A DNA stretch of 64,000 bases, from assembly GCA_964500965.1 (NCBI GenBank), contig CAZCQZ010000003.1, positions 49,426 to 113,425 on the forward strand, in the 5' to 3' direction. Made by a program: the position numbers and the translations under genes. Source of the DNA: JAISGQ01 sp964500965. Lineage in GTDB: Bacteria; Bacillota; Clostridia; Oscillospirales; Acutalibacteraceae. Positions 7,812 to 15,891 of this stretch are shown here, one piece after another. The notes beneath the pieces were generated by a model that saw nothing but the letters and a program-made list of their open reading frames with translations, made no database searches and had not been told where the DNA came from. The stretch's first letter is position 1. Each line of letters begins with the position of its first letter.

Positions 7812-7824
7812 TTGGAGTATAGCT

Positions 7825-8394
7825 ATGAAGATTGAATACGAAGACGTCATCCTCAGAGATATGATTGAATCCGACATTGAAGACTATGTACGCTGGTTTA
7901 CCGCCGAAACCGAGTGGTCGGAAACCGATGCACCGTGGGAGCCTATTGAATCGGACGAAGAAACAGAGCGTACATTCTGGCGCGAATACTATGAGTCCGT
8001 GAAAGAACTCCCCGACGATGTTCGCCGTCCAAAATTTGAGATTGAATGGAACGACAGACACATCGGCTGGGTATGCTCCTATCCCATTGACGAAAATTAC
8101 GAATGGATTGGCGAGCTCAAAGACGGTCAGACAGTCTATCTTGCCATTGGCATTGACATTTGCGAACACACTGTTTGGGGTAACGGTATCGGCACAAACG
8201 CCCTGCGTGCTTTTATTAACTACTGCTTTGAAAAGGGTGTGGACGAGCTTTACACACAAACCTGGTCGGGCAATGTCCGTATGCTCCGCTGTGCCGAAAA
8301 GCTCGGCTTCGTGGAGTGTAACCGTAACATCGGCACACGAGAGATTAACGACCAGAAATATGACGGATTGACATTCAGATTGAAGCGATTTTAA
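7825..8394 (+). CDS. GNAT-family N-acetyltransferase
   Basis: 189 residues with RimJ/RimL-type GNAT layout: N-terminal strand VILRDMIESDIEDYVRWF, strand beta4 VYLAIGIDIC, the acetyl-CoA loop VWGNGIGTNALRAFINYCFE (a variant Q/RxxGxG/A), and the C-terminal NVRMLRCAEKLGFVECNRN element. Short ribosome site TTGGAG before the ATG. It follows the frameshifted gene by 13 nt and is probably co-transcribed. Substrate unknown. Confidence 0.85.
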   Translation: MKIEYEDVILRDMIESDIEDYVRWFTAETEWSETDAPWEPIESDEETERTFWREYYESVKELPDDVRRPKFEIEWNDRHIGWVCSYPIDENYEWIGELKDGQTVYLAIGIDICEHTVWGNGIGTNALRAFINYCFEKGVDELYTQTWSGNVRMLRCAEKLGFVECNRNIGTREINDQKYDGLTFRLKRF

Positions 8395-8626
8395 GTGAAC
8401 CGTACTTCAAGTACATCGGAAGATATTTTTGTATACACGGCTTGATTTATCGGTATTGTACAGAGAGTATGTTGCATTTTTCAAAGAGAAAGTTGCTGTA
8501 AAAATTTTCCGCTTTTGCCGTGTACGATAAGACAGTAATTTGCAACCCCGTGCTGAAGGTTGCAAAGCGGTACTGAGTATACGCCATTAGATTAAAAACT
8601 ATACTTCAAAGACGGAGGACACATTC
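8395..8626 (+). other. Non-coding spacer with nested inverted repeats
   Basis: No gene seen. Three pairings: GTACTT/AAGTAC (8402-8414), TACACGGC (8434-8441) with GCCGTGTA (8517-8524), and TTTGCAACC (8539-8547) with GGTTGCAAA (8558-8566). None has a T-run. It could be a structured 5' leader of the TmrB-like gene; no known riboswitch was recognised. Confidence 0.35.
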
Positions 8627-9151
8627 ATGATTATATGGATCAGCGGTGCGTATGGAGTGGGAAAATCCACACTTGCAGAAGCGATGGCGGCACAAATGGA
8701 AAACGCACTGATTTTTGATGCAGAGGAAGTGGGCAATGCGGTTCGGGGAAATTACCCCAATTGTCCCTATGGTTATATTTTTGAGGATTATCCCTTATGG
8801 GCAGAGTTTTGCTATCTTCTTCTGAAAGACATCCATACGAAATTCCAAAAGGATATTCTTGTTCCTATGACGCTACTCAGGAAAGAATCCTATCAGATCA
8901 TTCAAAGGCTAAAAAATGATAATATCCAAACTGAATTGATTATTCTTGAAGCAGATCATAAGACCCTCCACGACCGTATTCTGAGCCGTGGAGAAGAGGA
9001 AGGCTGCTGGTGTATGGAGAATATCGACTTGGCTATCGCCGGTACTGCCTCTTTGCCCGGCATACATATTTCTACCGATAATGTATCCGTCGAAGATTTG
9101 GTAAGGCTTGTTTTTGCAAAATTCGGTATTAACTGTAAACGGCAAGACTGA
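8627..9151 (+). CDS. TmrB-like P-loop NTPase
   Basis: 174 residues beginning MIIWISGAYGVGKSTLAEAM, a Walker A at residues 7-14, followed by YPLWAEFCYLLL, ILVPMTLL, ETLHDRILSRGEEE-type and WCMENIDLAIAG elements that line up with Bacillus TmrB (tunicamycin resistance ATP-binding protein). The family acts like a small kinase/NTPase that binds or modifies nucleoside compounds; resistance here is inference. Ribosome site GGAGGAC 6-7 nt upstream. Base composition (local A+T and codon use) looks slightly richer in A/T than its neighbours. Confidence 0.75.
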   Translation: MIIWISGAYGVGKSTLAEAMAAQMENALIFDAEEVGNAVRGNYPNCPYGYIFEDYPLWAEFCYLLLKDIHTKFQKDILVPMTLLRKESYQIIQRLKNDNIQTELIILEADHKTLHDRILSRGEEEGCWCMENIDLAIAGTASLPGIHISTDNVSVEDLVRLVFAKFGINCKRQD

Positions 9152-9215
9152 AAATCCATACTTGAGAAGATAGAATATGAATTATATTACAATTTATAAT
9201 AGCAAATTATATCTC

Positions 9216-9266
9216 AAAAAGGACTACAAGATTACCTTTTCGGTATTCTTATAGTCCTTGCTTTTT
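9216..9266. terminator. Bidirectional terminator
   Basis: AAGGACTA ... TAGTCCTT with an inner GATTACC/GGTATTC stem and T5 tracts on both outer flanks. It serves the TmrB-like gene on plus and probably citrate synthase on minus. Confidence 0.8.
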
Positions 9267-9291
9267 AGAACTGTTTTTACAGCCCCTCTTT

Positions 9292-10665
9292 TTATCTTTC
9301 ATTCATCGGAATGTATTCTCTGCGTTCTGCGATATTCATATATGCCGGGCGGATTATCTTGCCGACGTTGATGTTTTCCTCAATAAGGTGTGCGCTCCAG
9401 CCTGCGATTCTTGCTATGGCAAAAATCGGAGTGTAAAGCTCCAGCGGAAGATTGAGCATCTTATAAACAAAGCCGCTGTAAAAGTCAATATTTGCGCTGA
9501 CACCCTTGTAGGTCTTTCTTTTCTTCCCTATCACCTGCGGTGCTATACGCTCAACAATTGAATACATTTTATATTCATTTTCAAAGCCCTTTTCTTCCGC
9601 AAGGCTCTTAACAAAGCTTCTGAATACTCGTGCTCTGGGGTCGGAAAGCGAATAAATAGCGTGACCCATTCCGTAGATAAGTCCGGTTTTATCGAAAGCT
9701 TTTTTCTCAAGAATATTTTCAAGATATTGGGTTATCTGTTCTTCGTCTGTCCAGTCGTCAAGGGTATTCATCATATCGTCAAACATCTGCACAACCTTGA
9801 TGTTTGCACCGCCGTGCCGCGGTCCTTTAAGCGAACCCAGTGCCGCGGCAATGACCGAATAGGTGTCAGTACCCGACGAAGCAACAACGTGGGTGGTAAA
9901 TGTAGAGTTATTACCACCGCCGTGCTCTGCATGAAGCACCAGTGCAAGGTCAAGTATTCTGGCTTCAAGCTCTGTGTAGCTGCTGTCCGGTCTGAGCATA
10001 TATAATATATTTTCCGCCGTGGAAAGCTCCGGACGCGGAGTGTGAATAAAAAGACTACCGTTATTGTGGTAATGCTCGTAAGCCTGATAGCCGTACACGG
10101 AAAGCAGCGGAAACAGCGCAATTAGCTGTAGGCACTGGCGAATAACATTTGGCAATGAGGTATCGTTTGCATTGCCGTCATAGGAATACAGCGTAAGAAC
10201 GCTTCTTGCAAGAGCGTTCATCATATCAAAGCTGGGAGCTTTCATAATAATATCACGCACAAAGCTTGTGGGCAGACTTCTGTATCCTGCAATAACAGCG
10301 CAAAATTCCTGAAGCTGCTCGTAATTCGGCAGCTCACCGAAAAGCAAAAGGTACGCCGTTTCCTCAAACCCAAAGCGTTTATCCTCAAGGAATCCTCTTG
10401 TAAGCTGGTTAATGTCATAACCACGGTAAAAAAGCTGACCGTCACAGGGGATTCTCTCCCCGTTTTCTTCTTTCATCGACTGTATTTCGGAGATTTCCGT
10501 AAGACCTGTAAGAACACCTCTGCCGTCAAGGTCGCGCAGTCCGCGTTTGACTTCATATTTACTGTAAAGAGAGGTATCAATAGAGCTGCTCTTTACACAT
10601 TTTTCCGAATAACGCTCTATGGTCGGCGTTATTTTCGTAAACTCTGTGCTGTTGTTCAAAATCAT
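9292..10665 (-). CDS. Citrate synthase
   Basis: Condenses oxaloacetate with acetyl-CoA to citrate. 457 residues, somewhat longer than the usual 370-430, because of an N-terminal extension of about 45 residues before KRGLRDLDGRGVLTGLTEISEI. Family motifs: DGQLFYRGYDI, LVLHAEHGGGNNSTF (first catalytic His region), SLKGPRHGGAN, GLIYGMGHAIY (second catalytic His), DPRARVFR, and ANIDFYSGFVYKML (Asp). Follows the MarR gene by 11 nt in one operon. A supply of 2-oxoglutarate for glutamate is the usual role in clostridia with an incomplete TCA cycle. A 2-methylcitrate activity cannot be excluded. Confidence 0.93.
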   Translation of the reverse strand: MILNNSTEFTKITPTIERYSEKCVKSSSIDTSLYSKYEVKRGLRDLDGRGVLTGLTEISEIQSMKEENGERIPCDGQLFYRGYDINQLTRGFLEDKRFGFEETAYLLLFGELPNYEQLQEFCAVIAGYRSLPTSFVRDIIMKAPSFDMMNALARSVLTLYSYDGNANDTSLPNVIRQCLQLIALFPLLSVYGYQAYEHYHNNGSLFIHTPRPELSTAENILYMLRPDSSYTELEARILDLALVLHAEHGGGNNSTFTTHVVASSGTDTYSVIAAALGSLKGPRHGGANIKVVQMFDDMMNTLDDWTDEEQITQYLENILEKKAFDKTGLIYGMGHAIYSLSDPRARVFRSFVKSLAEEKGFENEYKMYSIVERIAPQVIGKKRKTYKGVSANIDFYSGFVYKMLNLPLELYTPIFAIARIAGWSAHLIEENINVGKIIRPAYMNIAERREYIPMNER

Positions 10666-10676
10666 AATTCCATCTC

Positions 10677-11129
10677 CTATTCATCAGTTGGCGAAAGTTT
10701 ATGCATCACCTTGTTTATCGTTCGTATTGCGCTTTCAAGCTCGTCGATTTCTTCATCGCTCAGCTTTTCAAAAGCTTTTTTCACATATTCGGAAAAGCAT
10801 TTTCGTCTGGCTTTGATGTAGTCAACAGTGTCCTCCGACAGCTCCGATAATATAATTCGCCTGTCATTCACGTCGTGATGTCTGCTGATATGCCCCTGAG
10901 TTGCCAGCTTGCCGATTATCTTTGTCATTTGTTGCTTTGTTACATGCAACGAATCCGCAAGTTCGGTCATTGTAAGCGGTCCGTCCATTGCCAGCTTGCA
11001 CATTGTATACATCTGAAGCACCGAAAATTCATCTCTGAAACGTTCTTCAAAAGGTCTTGAAAAATGCTCCGAAACGAGAATAAGCATATCCGCAATTTCT
11101 TCACTTACTTGCGCCGGAAACTCCGTCAT
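10677..11129 (-). CDS. MarR-family transcriptional regulator
   Basis: 150 residues with a winged helix-turn-helix: LTMTELADSLHVTKQQMTKIIGKLATQGHI, then the wing HHDVNDRRIILSELSEDTVDYI, and dimerisation helices at both ends. GGAGGCGGTATC precedes the ATG. First gene of the operon with citrate synthase; a strong promoter and an imperfect palindrome (11151-11166) lie immediately upstream, fitting autoregulation and control of citrate synthase. Confidence 0.88.
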   Translation of the reverse strand: MTEFPAQVSEEIADMLILVSEHFSRPFEERFRDEFSVLQMYTMCKLAMDGPLTMTELADSLHVTKQQMTKIIGKLATQGHISRHHDVNDRRIILSELSEDTVDYIKARRKCFSEYVKKAFEKLSDEEIDELESAIRTINKVMHKLSPTDE

Positions 11130-11150
11130 GATACCGCCTCCGCAGAATTG

Positions 11151-11200
11151 GTAAGCTTTTGTTTACTATTTATTATAGTCATTTTTGATTCTTCAGTCAA
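11151..11200 (-). promoter_or_regulatory. Promoter and candidate MarR operator
   Basis: Minus strand: TTGACT (11200-11195), 17-nt spacer, TATAAT (11177-11172). Immediately downstream of the -10 is GTAAACAAAAGCTTAC (11166-11151), an imperfect palindrome with GTAARC half-sites, placed to block transcription initiation. Confidence 0.65.
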
Positions 11201-11300
11201 TTAAAATTTGTGAATTTTTGTTTAACGTTATCGCAGGATTCTGTATATTATTATTGCAAATTATATTCAGATTTGATATACTGTACCTGAGGTGAACTCG

Positions 11301-12149
11301 ATGAAGTATAATGTTTCAATATCCGGCGACAATCTTGAATGGCTTTACTCTCCTGATTGGGAATATCACAACTACGGCATATGCAAGAGACATCTGCAAA
11401 TGATTATCCCCTATCGCCAACACTGGAACAACAACGAATCATTTCCTCTGATTTTATACATTCCCGGTTCTGCATGGCTGAAGCAGGAAATGTACAACGA
11501 TATTCCGAAGCTCGTAAAACTTGCGGAAAAGGGATTTGCTATCGCCGCAATGGAATATCGCGAAGCAACTATTGCAAAATTTCCGGCGCAGGTCGATGAT
11601 GTCATCAACGCGGTGAACTTTTTGAGCCAAAAAGCAGCAGAGCTTCACATTGATATGACCAACTTTTTTCTTATGGGAAATTCCTCCGGTGGTCATATTG
11701 CCATGATGTCAATGCTTCTTGATGCTAACACTCTGTGTAAGCCGCTTCCGAGTATACGCGGTGTTATTTGTGAATGCGGCTCAACTGACATCGGAATTTG
11801 TGCAGCATCTCCCCTCCCTCCATGGATGAGCAAGCGCCCTACCGAAATCTTGCTCGGTGTTGACAGCATCGAAGATAACCAATCGACTGCTATGAAAGCA
11901 TCATGTGATATGTACATAACCGAAGGCGTTCAGCTTCCTCCCGTTCTGCTTCTACACAGTGACTGCGACCCGATTGTTTCCGTTGAAAATAGCCGCAAGC
12001 TGTACAATAAGCTTGTCGCAACCGGTCATGACGTTACATACTATGAGTTGCAGGACAGTCATGCACACTGTGGTTCTATATACTTCAGTGACCCTGTTTT
12101 GGACATTGTTACTCAATTTCTCAAATCAAATACCGATGCTAATATTTGA
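11301..12149 (+). CDS. Alpha/beta hydrolase (esterase/lipase-like)
   Basis: 282 residues from the ATG at 11301 (TGAGGTGA site, 6-7 nt spacing; a GTG 9 nt upstream overlaps that site). BD-FAE/HSL-type hydrolase: PLILYIPGSAW in the oxyanion region, nucleophile elbow MGNSSGGH (GxSxG), acid residue in LLLHSDCDPIVSVENS and His in LQDSHAHCG. No signal peptide, so cytosolic. The substrate is likely a short-chain ester or acylated sugar. Convergent with the ribosomal superoperon, sharing the terminator at 12166. Confidence 0.82.
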   Translation: MKYNVSISGDNLEWLYSPDWEYHNYGICKRHLQMIIPYRQHWNNNESFPLILYIPGSAWLKQEMYNDIPKLVKLAEKGFAIAAMEYREATIAKFPAQVDDVINAVNFLSQKAAELHIDMTNFFLMGNSSGGHIAMMSMLLDANTLCKPLPSIRGVICECGSTDIGICAASPLPPWMSKRPTEILLGVDSIEDNQSTAMKASCDMYITEGVQLPPVLLLHSDCDPIVSVENSRKLYNKLVATGHDVTYYELQDSHAHCGSIYFSDPVLDIVTQFLKSNTDANI

Positions 12150-12165
12150 TATTATACGCGAAAAT

Positions 12166-12197
12166 AAAGCACTCACATTTTACAATGTGAGTGCTTT
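12166..12197. terminator. Terminator of the ribosomal superoperon and of the hydrolase gene
   Basis: AAAGCACTCACATT-TTAC-AATGTGAGTGCTTT; a 14-bp stem. On minus it follows rplQ by 22 nt and is followed by ATTTT; on plus it follows the hydrolase stop by 16 nt. Confidence 0.8.
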
Positions 12198-12218
12198 ACT
12201 GTTATGGTAAATTAAGTA

Positions 12219-12560
12219 TTAAACCAGCTCGATAATGCACATCTCGGCTGCATCACCGCGACGAGGACCGGTCTTAATGATGCGGGTGTAACCGCCATTA
12301 CGTCCTTCGTACTTGGGAGCAATCTCATCAAACAGCTTCTTTACGACATCTTCCTTAGTGATGAAAGCCATCGCATTTCTCTTGTTTGCGAGGTTATTCT
12401 CCTTTGCAACAGTGATGAGGCGCTCTGTAAGTGCTCTTACTTCCTTTGCTCTGGTAACAGTAGTCTCTATCTTGCCGTTTTCAAGCAGATAAGTAACCAT
12501 TCCTCTGAGCATGGAAATTCTGTGAGAAGAAGCTCTGCCGAGCTTTCTTGTTCCGGGCAT
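12219..12560 (-). CDS. rplQ: 50S ribosomal protein L17
   Basis: 113 residues from MPGTRKLGRASSHR at ATG 12560 (AGGAG, 8-nt spacing; the GTG 9 nt upstream overlaps the site). Standard bacterial L17 with TTVTRAKEVRALTERLIT and the C-terminal YTRIIKTGPRRGDAAEMCIIELV. Last gene of the alpha operon, directly after rpoA, the conserved Firmicutes order. Confidence 0.96.
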   Translation of the reverse strand: MPGTRKLGRASSHRISMLRGMVTYLLENGKIETTVTRAKEVRALTERLITVAKENNLANKRNAMAFITKEDVVKKLFDEIAPKYEGRNGGYTRIIKTGPRRGDAAEMCIIELV

Positions 12561-12639
12561 CGTATTCACTCCTTTTGGGTGTTATCATGTTAATGGTCAT
12601 GACTGCGGCATTACTCTGCCGAGTACAGACCCGTCAAAT

Positions 12640-13593
12640 TCATTCGTCCTCTTTTCTCAGGGAATAGCCCAGGGAATTAAGCTTGCCCAGGACTTCCTCA
12701 AGAGATTTGCGTCCGAGGTTACGAACCTTCATCATATCCTCTTCGGTCTTGCTGATGAGATCCTCAACTGTGTTGATACCTGCACGCTTGAGGCAGTTAA
12801 ATGAACGAACACTGAGGTCAAGTTCTTCAATTGTCATCTGAAGCACTTTTTCACTGCCGGTTGAAGCAGATTCGACCATGATTTCAGTACCGACAACGTT
12901 TTCGGACAAATCCACAAAGAGATTCAGGTGCTCGGTAAGTACCTTTGCTCCCAGTGAAACTGCCTCCTGTGCATTAATGGTACCGTTGGTCCAGACCTCT
13001 AAGGTAAGCTTGTCAAGATCGGTTACATTACCTACGCGGGTATTTTCAACGCGGTAATTTACCTTGGTGACAGGTGCATAGATTGAGTCAACTGCCAGAG
13101 TATCGACAACGTTCTGAGGGAACATCGCCTTATTACGCTCTGCGGAGACATAACCTCTGCCTGTGTCAATGGTAATCTCCATGACAAACTTAGCTCCCTG
13201 TGCCAGGGTGCATATATGCATATCGGGGTTGAGTATCTCTACCTCGCTGTCGCATACGATGTCCTTTGCGGTTATTACTCTCTCGCCTTCGGCTTCAATC
13301 ATAAGCTTTTTCGGACCTGCGCCGAGCAGCTTTGCCGTAAGCCCTTTAATGTTGAGGATAATTTCCGCAACGTCTTCTTTTACACCGGGAATGGTGGAAA
13401 ACTCGTGACGAACACCGTCTATCTTTATGCTGGTTACTGCTACGCCCTCAAGTGATGAAAGCAGTACGCGGCGAAGCGAGTTGCCGAGAGTCGTACCATA
13501 GCCCTTTTCAAGCGGTTCAACAACGAAACGTCCGTAGGTACCGTCCGCTGCAAGCTCAGCTATTTCGATAATGGGCTTCTCAATCTCAATCAT
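12640..13593 (-). CDS. rpoA: DNA-directed RNA polymerase subunit alpha
   Basis: 317 residues: alpha-NTD (about 1-230; YGTTLGNSLRRVLLSSLEG dimer motif) that nucleates core assembly, and alpha-CTD (about 250-310; SVRSFNCLKRAGINTVEDLI, VRNLGRKSLEEV) that contacts UP elements and activators. GGAGGGG precedes the ATG. A 138-nt gap separates it from rpsD; this gap carries two hairpins and an extended -10 element, so rpoA-rplQ may also be transcribed on their own. Confidence 0.97.
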   Translation of the reverse strand: MIEIEKPIIEIAELAADGTYGRFVVEPLEKGYGTTLGNSLRRVLLSSLEGVAVTSIKIDGVRHEFSTIPGVKEDVAEIILNIKGLTAKLLGAGPKKLMIEAEGERVITAKDIVCDSEVEILNPDMHICTLAQGAKFVMEITIDTGRGYVSAERNKAMFPQNVVDTLAVDSIYAPVTKVNYRVENTRVGNVTDLDKLTLEVWTNGTINAQEAVSLGAKVLTEHLNLFVDLSENVVGTEIMVESASTGSEKVLQMTIEELDLSVRSFNCLKRAGINTVEDLISKTEEDMMKVRNLGRKSLEEVLGKLNSLGYSLRKEDE

Positions 13594-13613
13594 TAAAACC
13601 CCTCCTTGTCGTT

Positions 13614-13622
13614 ATTATAGCA
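13614..13622 (-). promoter_or_regulatory. Candidate internal promoter for rpoA-rplQ
   Basis: Extended -10 TGCTATAAT on the minus strand, 21 nt before the rpoA ATG. The -35 region is weak. The same TGCTATAAT element drives the S10 operon at 28204-28212. Confidence 0.45.
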
Positions 13623-13654
13623 CAATGTCATGTGGAAAAATGACATCTCTTGTG
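13621..13654 (-). repeat. Hairpin before rpoA
   Basis: ATGTCAT (13625-13631) pairs with ATGACAT (13640-13646), with outer CACA/TGTG pairing. It overlaps the extended -10 of the candidate rpoA promoter. Confidence 0.45.
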
Positions 13655-13679
13655 TAACCTCCGATAATTCTTTATTATT

Positions 13680-13709
13680 GTTTTCATGCAGCAAATGCTG
13701 CATGAAAAC
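13680..13709 (-). repeat. Perfect 13-bp hairpin between rpsD and rpoA
   Basis: GTTTTCATGCAGC-AAAT-GCTGCATGAAAAC, 22 nt after the rpsD stop. No T-run follows on minus, so an RNA-processing, mRNA-protection or partial attenuation site is more likely than full termination. Confidence 0.6.
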
Positions 13710-13731
13710 ATATATTGGGGAAAACGGTTGA

Positions 13732-14358
13732 TTACTTGGAATAAAGCTCGACGATAAGGGTTTCTTCAACCTCAAGGTCAATATCCTCTCTGTTCGGGAT
13801 GTCAATAACCTTTGCCTTGAGATTATCCCTGTCAAGGTCAAGCCATCTGACAATGGGCTTTGCAGCGGTTGCTTCAAGAACAGCCTTAATCTTTGCGCTG
13901 TCCTTGCTTGCCGGTGCAATGGAGATAGTCTCGCCGACCTTGGTGAGGTAGGAGGGAATATCAACGCGCTTGCCGTTGATTTGGAAATGACCGTGTACAA
14001 CAAGCTGACGAGCCTCAGCTCTGGAAGACGCCCAACCGAGTCTGTAGACTATGTTGTCAAGGCGGCTCTCAAGGATTCTGAGAAGGTTCTCACCGGTAAT
14101 GCCCTGCTTGTGGGTAGCCATTTCATAATAATGGCGGAACTGATTCTCCAGAACGCCATAGTAACGCTTTGTAAGCTGCTTGGCTCTGAGCTGGAGTCCG
14201 TATTCGGAAGTCTTTTTACGACCCTGGCCGTGCTGACCGGGGACATAGCTTCTGCGCTCAAATGCGCATTTTTCAGTGTAGCAGCGATCGCCCTTGAGGA
14301 AGAGCTTCTTGCCCTCTCTACGGCAAAGTCTGCATGCGGGACCTGTATATCTTGCCAT
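13732..14358 (-). CDS. rpsD: 30S ribosomal protein S4 (zinc-binding form)
   Basis: 208 residues. An N-terminal zinc site with Cys9, Cys12, Cys26 and Cys31 (ACRLCRREGKK ... CYTEKCAFERR), then the S4 RNA-binding domain LDNIVYRLGWASSRAEARQLVVHGHF. Early 16S rRNA binder; in many bacteria also a translational repressor of its own operon. Sits in the alpha operon order rpsM-rpsK-rpsD-rpoA-rplQ. Confidence 0.97.
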   Translation of the reverse strand: MARYTGPACRLCRREGKKLFLKGDRCYTEKCAFERRSYVPGQHGQGRKKTSEYGLQLRAKQLTKRYYGVLENQFRHYYEMATHKQGITGENLLRILESRLDNIVYRLGWASSRAEARQLVVHGHFQINGKRVDIPSYLTKVGETISIAPASKDSAKIKAVLEATAAKPIVRWLDLDRDNLKAKVIDIPNREDIDLEVEETLIVELYSK

Positions 14359-14386
14359 TTAAGGTTGCACCTCCGTAAATTTTTAA

Positions 14387-14788
14387 CTAGACGCGGCGTC
14401 TCTTCGGGGGACGGCATCCATTGTGGGGAATCGGGGTAACGTCCTTTATCATTGTGACGTTAAGACCGACAGTCTGAAGTGCACGAATAGCAGCTTCACG
14501 TCCGGAGCCGGGACCCTTGACGTATACCTTTACGTTTTTAAGACCGTGCTCCATAGCAGCCTTTGCAGCGGTTTCCGCAGCCGACTGTGCAGCAAACGGA
14601 GTGGACTTTCTGGAACCTCTGAAGCCAAGTCCGCCGGCACTTGCCCATGAAAGTGCATTGCCCTGCTCGTCGGTGATGGTTACTATTGTGTTATTAAAGG
14701 TTGACTGAATGTGTGCTGCACCGTTTTCAATATTCTTGCGCTCACGGCGGCGGCGTACAGCAGTCTTTTTGGTAGCTTGCTTTGCCAT
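14387..14788 (-). CDS. rpsK: 30S ribosomal protein S11
   Basis: 133 residues with IQSTFNNTIVTITDEQGN, KSTPFAAQSAAETAAKAAMEHG, the conserved GPGSGREAAIRALQ and the C-terminal DVTPIPHNGCRPPKRRRV. Platform protein of the 30S subunit, adjacent to the mRNA exit region. 28-nt spacing to rpsD. Confidence 0.97.
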   Translation of the reverse strand: MAKQATKKTAVRRRRERKNIENGAAHIQSTFNNTIVTITDEQGNALSWASAGGLGFRGSRKSTPFAAQSAAETAAKAAMEHGLKNVKVYVKGPGSGREAAIRALQTVGLNVTMIKDVTPIPHNGCRPPKRRRV

Positions 14789-14807
14789 CTTATGCTATCC
14801 TCCCTGC

Positions 14808-15176
14808 TTACTTCTTCTTGTTCGCAACGGTTCTCTTCGGACCCTTGCGAGTACGTGCGTTTGTCTTGGAACGCTGACCGCGAACGGGAAGACCCTTGCG
14901 GTGACGGATTCCACGATAGCATCCGATGTCGATAAGTCTCTTGATATCGAAGCTCACGTTACGGCGAAGGTCGCCCTCCACCAAACAATTGTGGTCAATG
15001 TATTCACGCAGCTTAGAGATATCGTCCTCTGTGAGGTCACGAACTCTTGTGTCGGGATTGACACCGGTTGCATTGATGATATCTGTAGCTGTCTTGCCGC
15101 CGATACCGTAAATGTAGGTAAGGCCAATCTCTACCCTTTTATCTCTGGGCAGGTCAACGCCGGAAATACGCGCCAT
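14808..15176 (-). CDS. rpsM: 30S ribosomal protein S13
   Basis: 122 residues beginning MARISGVDLPRDKRVEIGLTYI, with the H2TH region IYGIGGKTATDIINATGV and the basic tail RGLPVRGQRSKTNARTRKGPKRT. Head protein contacting the P-site tRNA and 50S bridges. Follows rpmJ as in other Firmicutes. Confidence 0.97.
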   Translation of the reverse strand: MARISGVDLPRDKRVEIGLTYIYGIGGKTATDIINATGVNPDTRVRDLTEDDISKLREYIDHNCLVEGDLRRNVSFDIKRLIDIGCYRGIRHRKGLPVRGQRSKTNARTRKGPKRTVANKKK

Positions 15177-15205
15177 TAGTTTGACACCTCCAAAATAATT
15201 GCGCC

Positions 15206-15319
15206 TTAACCCTGGCGCTGCTTATGCTTGGGATTCTCGCAAATGACCATGATGCGGCCCTTGCGCTTGATAATCTTGCACTTTTCGCAGATTTTCTTTA
15301 CAGAAGGTCTGACTTTCAT
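15206..15319 (-). CDS. rpmJ: 50S ribosomal protein L36 (zinc-binding form)
   Basis: 37 residues, MKVRPSVKKICEKCKIIKRK then GRIMVICENPKHKQRQG; ligands Cys11, Cys14, Cys27 and His32 make this the zinc (C+) paralogue. ATG at 15319 with AAAGGTAGG upstream. It lies between infA and rpsM, its canonical place. Too short for typical length filters but certain by sequence and context. Confidence 0.96.
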   Translation of the reverse strand: MKVRPSVKKICEKCKIIKRKGRIMVICENPKHKQRQG

Positions 15320-15371
15320 TGTAAACCTACCTTTCCGATATTAGCTTTTAAAGCTTAATATCCGATGAAGT

Positions 15372-15590
15372 TTATTTGGTTCTCCATGTGATTCTTCCCT
15401 TGGTAAGGTCATATGGAGACATTTCGACTGTGACCTTGTCACCCGGAAGTATGCGAATGTAATTCATACGCAGCTTGCCGGAAATGTGAGCAGTGATCTC
15501 CTTGCCGTTGGGGAGCTGTACCGTAAACATTGCATTGGGCAATGCATCTACTACTACGCCCTCAATTTCGATAACGTCCTCTTTTGACAT
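15372..15590 (-). CDS. infA: Translation initiation factor IF-1
   Basis: 72 residues, full length: MSKEDVIEIEGVVVDALPNA, then FTVQLPNGKEITAHISGKLRMNYIRILPGDKV and SPYDLTKGRITWRTK. S1-like OB fold that occupies the ribosomal A site during initiation. GGAGGC site 7 nt before ATG. Confidence 0.97.
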   Translation of the reverse strand: MSKEDVIEIEGVVVDALPNAMFTVQLPNGKEITAHISGKLRMNYIRILPGDKVTVEMSPYDLTKGRITWRTK

Positions 15591-15609
15591 TTTGCGAAGC
15601 CTCCTTTAG

Positions 15610-15870
15610 TTAGCATTTCTTTTCGCCGTATGCTGTATAATTATCATCATGCAGCTCACGGCGAAGCAGCTTATTCGTTGTCATGCTTTCTTCAGGAACA
15701 CACCTGTCAAGCAGCTCAAGATGCTTGAAACTCTTGAGTTTAGGCCGTTCCAAGGGTCGTGTCTTTCCGTCGCATATCAGTGCGAAGTTTTCCTTCACAC
15801 ATACAACGGCAAAGCACCGTCCCTTATCACGCCCGGATAATGCCCTGACCCTGCATCCTCTGTTAAACAT
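15610..15870 (-). CDS. KOW-domain RNA-binding protein (L14E/L6E-like)
   Basis: 86 residues with an N-terminal KOW motif (GCRVRALSGRDKGRCFAVV), a second strand FALICDGKTRPLERPKLKSFKHLELL, and a poorly conserved tail. Small KOW proteins in exactly this place, between map and infA, are usual in Clostridia and probably bind rRNA. Function untested; the gene is translationally spaced like its ribosomal neighbours. Confidence 0.8.
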   Translation of the reverse strand: MFNRGCRVRALSGRDKGRCFAVVCVKENFALICDGKTRPLERPKLKSFKHLELLDRCVPEESMTTNKLLRRELHDDNYTAYGEKKC

Positions 15871-15891
15871 TTCCTGTTCCCCCTCGACGCC

